DNA of 57,900 bases from Deltaproteobacteria bacterium (lineage in GTDB: Bacteria > Myxococcota_A > UBA9160 > UBA4427), in NCBI GenBank assembly GCA_029261855.1, contig JAJDAN010000091.1:1-57900 (forward strand), read 5' to 3'. How positions within the stretch are numbered: position 1 is the stretch's first letter; each line of letters starts with the position of its first letter. Made by a program: the position numbers and the translations under genes. Of the stretch, positions 40,740 through 48,282 are shown one piece after another. The notes under the pieces were generated by a model. It worked only from the letters and a program-made list of their open reading frames with translations. It did not search any database and had not been told where the DNA came from.

Positions 40740-41299
40740 GCTTTGCTTCTAAGTTCGTTTATCACGACGGACTGTAGGACCACGACCTCGACGGCCGGGG
40801 GCAGGTTCCAGAGGCGCTGTAGGCCCTTGCAGGGGACCGTCTCGGCGAGGATATCCCCCCCCGAGAACATCCAGGCGAAGCGGCCCGGGGAGAGGTCTCC
40901 GAAGGCCCGGTCGCGTCGGTCGGCTGCCGGGTTGTTCCAGGCGAGGATCCCGCGAGTCTTGCCCGAGGGCTCCCGCCTGGAGACCCCGCAGCCCGTCTTG
41001 AATCTAGGTACCGCGAGAAGGCCTCGGGCGTCGAGACCCTCCCCGGTGGGCACTGTGCGGACCAGTCCGAGGAGCGCGATAACCCCTCCGGTCTGGATGT
41101 TCTGGGGCGTTATCGGATCGTCTCGATCGAGCAGGACGTCGCGGAACTCCGGGAGCTTCCAGACCGAGCGGTCGATCTTCTTACCCGCGTGGATCGCGAC
41201 TAGGCCTCGGTGCTTCGTATCCCAGGACCGGGTCTCGATCGTCTTCTCGCCGAGCGCGAGCAGGGTCGCCCAGGGCTGGTGCATCGTTAGAGCTTTCAT
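40736..41299 (-). CDS. ASCH-domain protein
   Basis: A 187-aa protein. The opening ALTMHQPWATLLALGEKTIE, then RSWDTKHRGLVAIHAGK, and the late FGDLSPGRFAWMF and VPCKGLQRLWNLPP are the hallmark of phage ASCH (PUA-like) proteins. The fold binds RNA or modified nucleotides, and some members hydrolyse N4-acetylcytidine. Lys19, Glu22 and Arg24 lie in the conserved pocket. It is coupled to DUF1643 and the lipoprotein. Confidence 0.85.
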   Translation of the reverse strand: MKALTMHQPWATLLALGEKTIETRSWDTKHRGLVAIHAGKKIDRSVWKLPEFRDVLLDRDDPITPQNIQTGGVIALLGLVRTVPTGEGLDARGLLAVPRFKTGCGVSRREPSGKTRGILAWNNPAADRRDRAFGDLSPGRFAWMFSGGDILAETVPCKGLQRLWNLPPAVEVVVLQSVVINELRSKA

Positions 41300-41790
41300 C
41301 GGATCTCGAAGGGTTCGAGTTTTGTGTCCGCTCGCAGATAGAGGGGGTGCCGGGGGTAGCCGCTCTTGGTTTTGCCGAGGCAGTAAAGCGGGCGGTCGAG
41401 CTGGTGGGCCGTGCCCGCGAACCTCCCGGCCCGGTCGTCGATCATCCTCACGACCGAGCGAATCCCTCCCCCTACACCCCAGGCGACGACCGTCCTAGCG
41501 TTCGGTATGGAGAGCGCTCGGAGCCATGAGCGACGAAGGCCTTTCGGGTCGTCCGCGTCGACGAGCGCTCGAAGTAGGCCCGCTGGCTTCGTCGCCCTCC
41601 AAGCGAAAAGGTTCGCGACGACCAGGCGACGAGCGCTCTCGCGCTTCGCGAACCCTATACAGCGCCGAATCGTCGGGTCGTCCTCGGTCTCGTCCGCCGT
41701 CGACGGGTTGAGCATTACGAAGGCGAGCGTCCCGCTCCCTTCGCCGAGGTCGCGTTCGAGCCAGTAGCGGTAGGCCTTCCGGTCTCCCAT
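41296..41790 (-). CDS. DUF1643 protein
   Basis: A 164-aa protein starting at ATG 41790 with GGAG nine bases upstream. FVMLNPSTADETEDDPTIRR, then CIGFAKR and VVANLFAWRAT, is the signature of DUF1643, a family often seen in phages and next to nucleic-acid modification genes; its activity is unestablished. It overlaps the ASCH gene by ATGA. Confidence 0.85.
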   Translation of the reverse strand: MGDRKAYRYWLERDLGEGSGTLAFVMLNPSTADETEDDPTIRRCIGFAKRESARRLVVANLFAWRATKPAGLLRALVDADDPKGLRRSWLRALSIPNARTVVAWGVGGGIRSVVRMIDDRAGRFAGTAHQLDRPLYCLGKTKSGYPRHPLYLRADTKLEPFEIR

Positions 41791-41795
41791 CGCTG

Positions 41796-42041
41796 CTACT
41801 CCGCGCCTTGCGGGGGGAATCCGACGGTAAGCCGAGAGAGGGGCCACCATTCAGAGACGGCCCGGCCCTGGGCGTTCTTGTAGTGGAGGAGGGCCGACGG
41901 GGCGCTATCCCCGTAGACCGCGAGGCCGACGATATCCCCGGTCTCGCCGGAGATCGATACGTGGGCCTTGCCGCCGAGAGGGAACTCCTCCCCGTCGGCG
42001 CGTGTGAGGGTCTGGAGGGCGGTCAGTTCGGAGGCTTCCAT
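41796..42041 (-). CDS. Hypothetical protein, 81 aa
   Basis: A small beta-rich protein (GGKAHVSISGETGDIVGLAV, LLHYKNAQGRAVSEWWP), the first gene behind promoter P6. AAGAAGGACC upstream of ATG 42041 is a fair ribosome site. The YK.A.GRA...WW pattern occurs in short phage proteins of unknown function. Confidence 0.7.
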   Translation of the reverse strand: MEASELTALQTLTRADGEEFPLGGKAHVSISGETGDIVGLAVYGDSAPSALLHYKNAQGRAVSEWWPLSRLTVGFPPQGAE

Positions 42042-42066
42042 TCGAGGTCCTTCTTCGGTAGGTAGT

Positions 42067-42100
42067 GGCGGACTCCCCGCTTCTGATAGGGGAGCCCGCC
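42067..42100 (-). other. Leader hairpin between P6 and its first gene
   Basis: GGCGGACTCCCC (42067-42078) pairs with GGGGAGCCCGCC (42089-42100) with one mismatch and a 10-base loop. It lies downstream of P6 in the transcript and has no T-run, so it could attenuate or stabilise the message. If P6 is not active it could instead terminate transcription from the beta-helix gene. Confidence 0.55.
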
Positions 42101-42135
42101 GGGCTGCTGTTTCGCGGCGAACCGCATCTACCTAG

Positions 42136-42165
42136 AAGGTACCCCTACAAGGGCCCCGCAGTCTA
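42136..42165 (-). promoter_or_regulatory. Promoter/operator element P6
   Basis: Minus-strand TAGACT (42160-42165), an 18-bp spacer and TACCTT (42136-42141). The spacer's GGGG.CCC..GTAGGGG resembles P7. The palindrome is imperfect (AAGG-TAC-CCCT). It would drive the DUF1643-ASCH-nucleotidyltransferase block. Confidence 0.52.
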
Positions 42166-42168
42166 GAC

Positions 42169-44052
42169 CTATTCGACTAAAAAGGTCGCGAGCTTCGCGT
42201 CCGAGACCGGCTTCGAGTTCTTGGGGTTCGCCGGGTCGTAGGTCTTGACCCGTAGAGCCTGGAGCCCTGCGAGCGTGTCGGCCCCGTGGATAAAGATCTG
42301 GCCGTTATCGATATCTTCGATTCCGGGAAGAGGGGCCGGGTTCATTACCCAGGGATTCCCCAGGGTGAGGTCCCCAGAGGGCGCTCCCTGGATTACGTTG
42401 TCGGCGAAGAAGTGGACCTCCTCGACGCTCGTAATCGAGACGCATCCTCGGTTCCCGTTCCGGTTCTCGAAGACGTTGTCCGCGAGGTAGACCGACCGAA
42501 TCGGGTAGCCGTTCGCGTTCAGGTAGTTTCGATTCGCCTTCTGAGCCGAGAGGACGAGGCAGCCGTAGCGGGCGTCCGTGATCCGGTTCCCGAAGACGTA
42601 GGTATGGTCGAAGGGGTTCGTCCAGACCGTGAGGGCCGAGCCTCCGTCCGCGGTCGAGCCGGTATTCCCGTGCGTAAAGCCGTACCCGTCCGAGTAGTTG
42701 TAAGCGACCACTACCGGGCCTTGGGGCCATGCGTTACCGACCCCTCCGCTATCTTTCAGCCGCTCGGGCCGGATCTGGAAGCCCGTTCGGTTGCCCCCCT
42801 TGAGGTTGTTCCCGACGATCCAGGTCCCCGCCTCGGGGCCCTTACCGACGCAGGATTTCAGATAGACCGAGTGCTCGCGGACCTTTATCCCGGGATCGGT
42901 CGGGAGCACCCCTCGCCACTGGTGATTCCTCCAGATAAAGGTCTCCCAGTTGTCTACGTGCAGCCCGCTTGAGTGATTCGCGACGACCCAATGGGAGAAG
43001 ATCTTCGCCCCGCTGGCGTCTCGAAGAGGGACCCCTTCGTCGTCGACCTTGTAGACCGCCTTCTTCCCAGGTAGCCAGTAGGCACCATCGAGGACGAGCT
43101 TCCCGATACCATCGTTTGCCCGGATTACGAAGGAGTCGGTCCCGCCCCGTAGCCCGAGGTTGAAGACGCCGATATAGGCGGCCCGCCCCCAGCGCGTCGA
43201 CCAGCCGAGCGAGATCTCGCAGGAGTCGTCGAGCCCGAGGAACTCGATCGAGATATCGCGGTAGCCTCCGCCTCCATCGGGGACGACGAGCGAGTAGCTA
43301 TTGCTCTGCGAGTACTCCCCGCCGGGCCAGATCCGGCCGCCGTTGTCGCGGACGCCGAAGGTAATCGGTAGCTCCTGCCCCGCGGATAGGCTCGCTTTGT
43401 AGGCGGCCGCGATCGTGTCCTTCCCGGTGATCGCGGAGAGCCCGCGGGTCGAGGTCGCTCTCCCGTTCGCGACGATCCAGTCGCAGTCGTCGACCGTCGG
43501 GTACCGATAGGCCGGGATCGGAGGGACGTCGAAGGGCAGGCCCTCGAACGCGAAGCCCGGCGGGGTCGCTGGCGGGTCGAGCGGCGGGTCTGGATCAGGG
43601 TCGACCGGGGGATCCGCTGGCGGGTCTGGATCTACCGGATCGTGCGGGTCGCTCGGGTGGTGCGGATCGTGCGGAGGACGGACGCCGGGGTCGTGCGGAG
43701 GCGCTCGGCCCTGGAGTTCCTCGATCATCGCGAGGGCCTTCTCCAGCTCGACCTCGGCCTCCTGTAGGACCTGGAGGCATTCGGTCGCGAAGGTCGTATT
43801 CGCCTCCCCCTGGAGCTTGTAGCCCGCGAGGATATCGGCCTTAGACCAGCGCTCGCGGGTCCGCGTAATATTCTTGAGCTGGCGCGTTACGTCCTGGAGG
43901 TCGGCGTAGGCCTCGAAGAGCCGCTCCATCCGAGCCCAGGTCGGCGTCGGCTCTCCCGTAGCGGGGTCGGCAATCTGGGCCGAGGCTGGAGGGGCGCAGA
44001 AGAGTAGCGCGAAGATCAGCGCCCCGAAGAGCGCGAAGAGTTTCCGTTTCAT
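42169..44052 (-). CDS. Secreted beta-helix protein with Asp/Pro/His-rich linker
   Basis: A 627-aa protein. Residues 1-25 are a Sec signal peptide (MKRKLFALFGALIFALLF, then PASA). Residues 26-115 form a helical coiled coil, 116-160 a low-complexity linker of DP, HDP and PPVDP units, and 200-600 a right-handed beta-helix-like domain (HWVVANHSSGLHVDNWE, VYLADNVFENRNG) as in pectate-lyase folds. A signal peptide means export by the infected cell, unlike a virion tailspike. It may depolymerise or bind surface glycans. It ends its operon. Confidence 0.78.
   Translation of the reverse strand: MKRKLFALFGALIFALLFCAPPASAQIADPATGEPTPTWARMERLFEAYADLQDVTRQLKNITRTRERWSKADILAGYKLQGEANTTFATECLQVLQEAEVELEKALAMIEELQGRAPPHDPGVRPPHDPHHPSDPHDPVDPDPPADPPVDPDPDPPLDPPATPPGFAFEGLPFDVPPIPAYRYPTVDDCDWIVANGRATSTRGLSAITGKDTIAAAYKASLSAGQELPITFGVRDNGGRIWPGGEYSQSNSYSLVVPDGGGGYRDISIEFLGLDDSCEISLGWSTRWGRAAYIGVFNLGLRGGTDSFVIRANDGIGKLVLDGAYWLPGKKAVYKVDDEGVPLRDASGAKIFSHWVVANHSSGLHVDNWETFIWRNHQWRGVLPTDPGIKVREHSVYLKSCVGKGPEAGTWIVGNNLKGGNRTGFQIRPERLKDSGGVGNAWPQGPVVVAYNYSDGYGFTHGNTGSTADGGSALTVWTNPFDHTYVFGNRITDARYGCLVLSAQKANRNYLNANGYPIRSVYLADNVFENRNGNRGCVSITSVEEVHFFADNVIQGAPSGDLTLGNPWVMNPAPLPGIEDIDNGQIFIHGADTLAGLQALRVKTYDPANPKNSKPVSDAKLATFLVE
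43572..43704 (-). repeat. Low-complexity Asp/Pro/His codon repeats
   Basis: Within the beta-helix gene the linker is encoded by short near-repeats of GAYCC and CAYGAYCC units (for example GGGTCGTGCGG and GGATCGTGCGG on the plus strand). Such tracts expand and contract easily. Confidence 0.7.
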
Positions 44053-44348
44053 AGCTGGGTACCTATTCCGGTTGTGGGGAAGTCGTCCGTCCTGATTCGG
44101 AAGATCGCCTTCCCGAGGTAGATCTCGGGGTCGTGAAGGGTCGCCTCGATGGCGGCCTCGTCGTCCCGATGGCTGAACAGGATCTTATCGCGCTGGGTCT
44201 CGGAGTCGAGCCAGCGGGCGGCCTCCTCTGGAGAGTCGAAGAGCTTCACGGCCGGAGGGCGCTCGATATCCGTTATCGAACCCCAGACGATACGGACCGC
44301 GTCCTCCTTGGGCTCGATCTCCGTAACGGTCTCGATATAGAAGCTCAC
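44049..44348 (-). CDS. Hypothetical protein, 99 aa
   Basis: GTG start 44348 in a GTGA overlap. The composition is alpha/beta (VRIVWGSITDIERPPAVKLF, FDSPEEAARWLDSE). No family recognised. It precedes the secreted beta-helix gene with an ATGA overlap, so the two are co-translated. Confidence 0.7.
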   Translation of the reverse strand: MSFYIETVTEIEPKEDAVRIVWGSITDIERPPAVKLFDSPEEAARWLDSETQRDKILFSHRDDEAAIEATLHDPEIYLGKAIFRIRTDDFPTTGIGTQL

Positions 44349-45418
44349 GATCCGCCCTCGACCGCGTCGTAGTCCCCGACGGCTTCCTCCAGCTCTTCTC
44401 GGACGGCCTTCTGGTTCGCCTCGCATTCCGTCTGGGTCGAGTGCGGGCAGTCCCCGGAGAAGCAACCGTCGTAGACCCGGCTCTGGGCGGCATCGACGAC
44501 CCGCTTCGTCGCCCGTTCGAGCTTGCTCGGGTCCGTGTCGTAGACCGCGAAGAGGCCGTCTCGGTATCGAAGCGCCCGGTCGTAGGTGCGGTCCTCGCTG
44601 GGGTCTACCTTGTCGAGGATCTCGGCGAAGACCCCCACGATCGGCGAAGCGTGTTCGAGGCGGGCTTCGAGGCCCGTTACCTTCTCGGCGAGCCCCTCGC
44701 GCTCCTTACGCTCGGCGTCCAGCTGCTCGCCGAGTTCCTTCGCCTTCGCCCTCGCCTCGGCCTCCTTGTTCGGGTCGGACTTGTTGAACCAGTCCGCGGT
44801 CTTCTTTAGGAGCCGGGCGTTCAGGACCTTTTCCCCGAAGGCGTGGACCCGCTTCTCGATCGGCTCCTCTCCGGGCTCGCAGGTGTTCGTAAGCTCGGTG
44901 AACATCTTCGCGAGCTTCGAGGCGAAGGCGTACCGCTTCTGTAGGCTCGCGTAACCGGAGGCGAGGGCGTCGATCCTCTCCTGGAAAGAGGCCTCGATCG
45001 ATCCTTCGGGGTACTCCTCGATCTTCTCGGCTGCTACGCGCATAGGGTAGGACGATCTCTTCTGCCTGCTCGGGACTGGCTGCCCAGCGATCCGGGCTAG
45101 CTCGATCGCCGCGCCCTCCTCGTCGACGAGATAGTCCTTAACCCTCTCTCGAAGCTCATCGAGACCGGTTAGACGACGGCGCAGCGTCGAAGCCTTCTCG
45201 ATCGCCTGCTGGATCTCCTCGGGCTCGGAGCCGGTTCGGTTCGATTCGTCGCCGTCGAGGACTTGCTCGACGAGGATCATCCTCTTCGCCCAAGCGAGAG
45301 CACTTCCCCCGGCCCCCTCGTCGTACTCCCGGACCGCCCGGTGGTTCGGCTGGCCCTCTCGGAGCTTATCGACGACCTCTTTTAGGCTCATCTCTCGCTG
45401 CGCTTGTCCTTCGCTCAT
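44345..45418 (-). CDS. Hypothetical coiled-coil protein, 357 aa
   Basis: Start at ATG 45418 with AGGAGAAG upstream and an ATGA overlap. Almost entirely helical, with a strong coiled coil about residues 225-280 (KELGEQLDAERKEREGLAEK) and a C-terminal Cys group (DGCFSGDCPHSTQTEC). It might be a structural or DNA-associated scaffold; the function is unknown. Confidence 0.72.
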   Translation of the reverse strand: MSEGQAQREMSLKEVVDKLREGQPNHRAVREYDEGAGGSALAWAKRMILVEQVLDGDESNRTGSEPEEIQQAIEKASTLRRRLTGLDELRERVKDYLVDEEGAAIELARIAGQPVPSRQKRSSYPMRVAAEKIEEYPEGSIEASFQERIDALASGYASLQKRYAFASKLAKMFTELTNTCEPGEEPIEKRVHAFGEKVLNARLLKKTADWFNKSDPNKEAEARAKAKELGEQLDAERKEREGLAEKVTGLEARLEHASPIVGVFAEILDKVDPSEDRTYDRALRYRDGLFAVYDTDPSKLERATKRVVDAAQSRVYDGCFSGDCPHSTQTECEANQKAVREELEEAVGDYDAVEGGS

Positions 45419-45756
45419 TCCGGCTTCTCCTGGGTCTTGGGGTGGGGCCTCGGTGTCTTCCACCTTCCGCGAAGGTGGGGGTCTCGGGTCTCCTCGGGGC
45501 GGTCGGCCTGGTGCCATTTCCCGAGGACGTATCGCTCGTAGGTCTCGTCGCATCGGTGCGGCCGGACCTGCTGGAACTTCTCCAGGGACCGAACGGCCTC
45601 CTCGATTCGCCCGGCGTGCTCGTCCAGTGCGAGCCCGTGTCTATGGAGGGAGTCCTCGATCGAGGCCGCGGCTCGACGCATATCCTCCGCGGCCGAGGAG
45701 ATCGTCGAGGCGGCCCGCTGGACGTCCTCGGAGCCGACCAGGTAGACGGACTCCAC
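45415..45756 (-). CDS. Hypothetical helical protein, 113 aa
   Basis: GTG 45756 shares its first G with the preceding TAG stop, so initiation is coupled. The N-terminal 60 residues form amphipathic helices (STISSAAEDMRRAAASIEDS) like small coiled-coil or methyl-accepting-type helices, followed by a Pro/Arg-rich tail. No family recognised. Confidence 0.65.
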   Translation of the reverse strand: MESVYLVGSEDVQRAASTISSAAEDMRRAAASIEDSLHRHGLALDEHAGRIEEAVRSLEKFQQVRPHRCDETYERYVLGKWHQADRPEETRDPHLRGRWKTPRPHPKTQEKPE

Positions 45757-46286
45757 TACGAGCCGCTCCCGACGTCGAGAGGGCCCCAGCATCCGAGGAG
45801 CGTATCGGCCCAGTTGCCGAAGAGGACCGGCTCCTCTTCTAGCTTCTTGAGGAAGACGAACCGCTTCACGCGACGAGCCCAGTCGATCCCGCCTACCAGG
45901 CCGTCGTCCGTCGTAAACGAGACGGACTCCCTCGGGGGCTCCCACTCGACGAGGATCGGTCGGATCGAGGACGGGACGAACTCGACGTCGAATGGAGTCG
46001 GTAGTTCGACCGTCGGCGGACCGTCGGCTCCGTAGAGCATCCCAAAGCTGCGATTCTCGTTCCGCAGGACTTCGAGAGCTTCGTCGTCAAGGGGCTTTGA
46101 GGAGACGAGGACGCAGGGGTTATGCCAGGAATCGTAGGCCCGGTCCGCCTCCTCCCCGACCAGGTCGCAAAGTTTCCAGCCCTCGGGGACCTCGAACTCC
46201 GCGGCCTTCTTCGGGCGCGGGTACGCGAGCGCAGCGAGGCTGGGGACAATGGCCGCTAGGCCCTTGAGTATCGTTCTACGGTTCAT
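45756..46286 (-). CDS. Tat-signal protein with a capsid-like motif
   Basis: A 176-aa protein starting at ATG 46286 (ATGA). The N terminus MNRRTILKGLAAIVPSLAAL is a classic twin-arginine signal (RR-x-x-L-K then a mild hydrophobic core), implying folded export. The mature part is beta-rich with two cysteines. Near the C terminus it has LFGNWADTLLGCWG, matching 12 of 14 residues of the phage's own capsid strand LFGNWADLLLGRWG. The function is unknown; a Tat substrate in a phage is unusual. Confidence 0.72.
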   Translation of the reverse strand: MNRRTILKGLAAIVPSLAALAYPRPKKAAEFEVPEGWKLCDLVGEEADRAYDSWHNPCVLVSSKPLDDEALEVLRNENRSFGMLYGADGPPTVELPTPFDVEFVPSSIRPILVEWEPPRESVSFTTDDGLVGGIDWARRVKRFVFLKKLEEEPVLFGNWADTLLGCWGPLDVGSGS

Positions 46287-46516
46287 TTCGGATTCCTCTT
46301 CGCCTTGGCGAGCCTCTTCGGATCGGACCAGCCCTCGCGGCCCTTGACTATCGACGTACCGCAGCGCCAGCAATCGGAGACGACCGGCGTCCGCTCCCCT
46401 CTCCAGCACTCCTTCGAGTAAAGCTTGGGGTGCATCCAGGACGGGCTATGCCGTCCGCAACATCCACAAAGGAGGACCTTTTCGACCCAGTACAGGAACG
46501 CGAGGAGGTAGTTCAT
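46283..46516 (-). CDS. Small membrane-anchored zinc-knuckle protein, 77 aa
   Basis: ATG 46516 overlaps the preceding TGA. A hydrophobic start (NYLLAFLYWVEKVLLCGCCG) is followed by His/Cys residues and DCWRCGTS, then a basic tail. It could bind zinc at the membrane face. The function is unknown. Confidence 0.68.
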   Translation of the reverse strand: MNYLLAFLYWVEKVLLCGCCGRHSPSWMHPKLYSKECWRGERTPVVSDCWRCGTSIVKGREGWSDPKRLAKAKRNPK

Positions 46517-46629
46517 AGGGAGCCGAACCAGACGATAAAGCGGCAGACGTAATGGAAGACGATAACGACGATCAGGGAGCAGCCGCAGCACGCGAAGGCC
46601 CGGGTATAGAGCCAGTCTAGGGCCTTCAC
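46513..46629 (-). CDS. Mini membrane protein, 38 aa
   Basis: A GTG start at 46629 forms a GTGA overlap with the stop of the 43-aa gene, and its own TGA overlaps the next ATG. The sequence has a single membrane span (SLIVVIVFHYVCRFIVWF) preceded by CCGC. The double coupling argues that it is a real gene despite its size. Confidence 0.6.
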   Translation of the reverse strand: MKALDWLYTRAFACCGCSLIVVIVFHYVCRFIVWFGSL

Positions 46630-46757
46630 TCGGAAAGCTCCTTGACGGACCCTTCGCCCTTGCAGAAGCCGCAGGTCTCGCGATCGAACCAGCCGGGCGG
46701 GGGCTCGATAAAGCCCTCCCCCCGGCACTTAGGACACTGTACGAGGCGGAAGTTCAC
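46626..46757 (-). CDS. DnaJ-type mini zinc protein, 43 aa
   Basis: GTG 46757 overlaps the upstream TGA. The 43 residues carry CPKCRGEG (8-15) and CGFCKGEG (29-36), a complete CxxCxGxG pair forming one zinc module. It parallels the 89-aa zinc protein at 1.7-2.0 kb. Confidence 0.68.
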   Translation of the reverse strand: MNFRLVQCPKCRGEGFIEPPPGWFDRETCGFCKGEGSVKELSE

Positions 46758-46954
46758 GACGAGCCGCCGCTCCGTTCGCGCAGGACTGGCTCTTCGGAGA
46801 CGCGCAGGACCGAGTCCGGCTCGTAGTCCGGGTCGACGGGGTCGGAGGCGTTCTCCTCGTCGATCATCTTCCGCCAGATAACGATCGCTCGCCCGAAGGT
46901 CGGAGCCTCGACGTAGACGCTCTCCCCCTCGTCCTCGACTAGGTAGAGGCTCAT
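46754..46954 (-). CDS. Hypothetical acidic protein, 66 aa
   Basis: ATG 46954, ATGA overlap. A beta-alpha start (SLYLVEDEGESVYVEAPTFG, AIVIWRKMIDE) is followed by an acidic disordered tail. The pattern resembles short phage proteins of about 60 residues with unknown role. Confidence 0.68.
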   Translation of the reverse strand: MSLYLVEDEGESVYVEAPTFGRAIVIWRKMIDEENASDPVDPDYEPDSVLRVSEEPVLRERSGGSS

Positions 46955-48012
46955 AGCGTCCGCCCCGCGCAGGCCCATTGGTGCTTCTGGTAGAAGTCCT
47001 CGGAGCCGATAAGGAGCGCCCCGCACTTCGGGCAGTAGAGCTTGACCTGGGGCCGTAAGGCGGTCGCCGGGCCTCTTAGGAGCGAGATATCTACCTCCGT
47101 AATCGTCTGCGAGTCGCCGCGGAGGTCCCGGAATTCCCCTTGGAGCTTGTCCTGCCGACGCTTCACGGTCGAGAGCCAGCCCGTGACCGTATCGAGACGG
47201 TTCGAGAGGGCCTCGATCTTCTCCGCTAGGCCCTTGTCGCGCTTCCGGCTTCCCAGTAAGCGCCCGATGATCGTCTCCGCCTCGGCCTCGGTCGGGATCC
47301 TCGGGAGGCCGAGGTTATCGACGATATGGACGTTCACGACCGGAGGCTTCTCTGGGTCCCGGGTTACGTCCCGGTCCTTCTCCCCCTCCATATCGCCCCG
47401 AGCCGCGCAGTCCTCCTCCGTGGGGCCGCCCTGGTCCGAGAGGTTATCGGCGGGTGGCCCGACTGCCTCGACGAACGGCGAGCAGGTGGAAACGTGCCGG
47501 ACGTACTCGTCCCTGCTGCCCTTAATAGACACTCCGCATAGACCGCAGAGCCCATTGAAAAGGCCGCGATAGACCTCCTCTTCTTCGAGTCCCTTGCAGT
47601 CCGGAGGCTCCTCATAGCCGCAGGGGCGATCCTTGTACTCGTACGGGTTCTCGGGGATCGGTATCCGCCCCTCGTCCGGCCGGTGCGAGAAGAGAAGAGG
47701 GCCGCTCCCTTTTACGATCCCGCCCTTCGCGAACTTCCCGTCCGCGAGGACCTTCTCGATAAACTCGAAGACGACCTTCTTCGCGACCTGCTTCGCGACC
47801 GCCCGAATAAGGTCGTCTTGAAGCTTCGGGAGTTCGATCCGAACCCGATCGGCGATCAGGCGCTTCTCTCGCTCGATCCAGGCGGCCTTCTCCGGGGAGC
47901 CCCCGTCGGACTGTAGCCAGGGATCGGAGAGCCGATCCTCGACGAGGCGGGAGAACCTTTTGAGGTTCTGCATAGCCGTATCGAGTTCGGCTTCCATCGG
48001 GTCGATGCTCAT
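46951..48012 (-). CDS. Hypothetical protein with two zinc-finger regions, 353 aa
   Basis: ATG 48012, ATGA overlap. An N-terminal helical domain (about 1-105) is followed by GLCGLCGVSIKG with HVSTC (a CCHC finger, about 155-182), a helical section about 255-310, and a terminal YCPKCGALL with HQWAC (CCHC). Two classical-looking fingers in one phage protein suggest nucleic-acid or protein binding. The family is unknown. Confidence 0.72.
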   Translation of the reverse strand: MSIDPMEAELDTAMQNLKRFSRLVEDRLSDPWLQSDGGSPEKAAWIEREKRLIADRVRIELPKLQDDLIRAVAKQVAKKVVFEFIEKVLADGKFAKGGIVKGSGPLLFSHRPDEGRIPIPENPYEYKDRPCGYEEPPDCKGLEEEEVYRGLFNGLCGLCGVSIKGSRDEYVRHVSTCSPFVEAVGPPADNLSDQGGPTEEDCAARGDMEGEKDRDVTRDPEKPPVVNVHIVDNLGLPRIPTEAEAETIIGRLLGSRKRDKGLAEKIEALSNRLDTVTGWLSTVKRRQDKLQGEFRDLRGDSQTITEVDISLLRGPATALRPQVKLYCPKCGALLIGSEDFYQKHQWACAGRTL

Positions 48013-48275
48013 GCCGCACCCCCGTAGAGGTTCAGGTTCCGAATAGAGCCGTCGGCCATGCGGACGCGAGCGTTCCCGTCCGGGACTCGCCCGCACCCAG
48101 AGATCCGAACCCCCGAGAAGGAAGACTCCTCGACGGCCCGGACCTTCTCCAGGAGGAGGGTAAGGCTCCGGATATCCTTCGGGCTAAGAGAGATCTCAAC
48201 CGGGCAGGATTCCAGGGGAAAGCGTGATTCCATATCCGCGGCGAGCGCGGAGAGGTGTTCTAGTTCGGTGCTCAT
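48009..48275 (-). CDS. Hypothetical protein, 88 aa
   Basis: Helical N terminus (LEHLSALAADMESRF), then beta strands, with two cysteines. It lies seven bases after the coiled-coil gene and overlaps the next gene by ATGA. No family recognised. Confidence 0.68.
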   Translation of the reverse strand: MSTELEHLSALAADMESRFPLESCPVEISLSPKDIRSLTLLLEKVRAVEESSFSGVRISGCGRVPDGNARVRMADGSIRNLNLYGGAA

Positions 48276-48282
48276 TGTGGGA

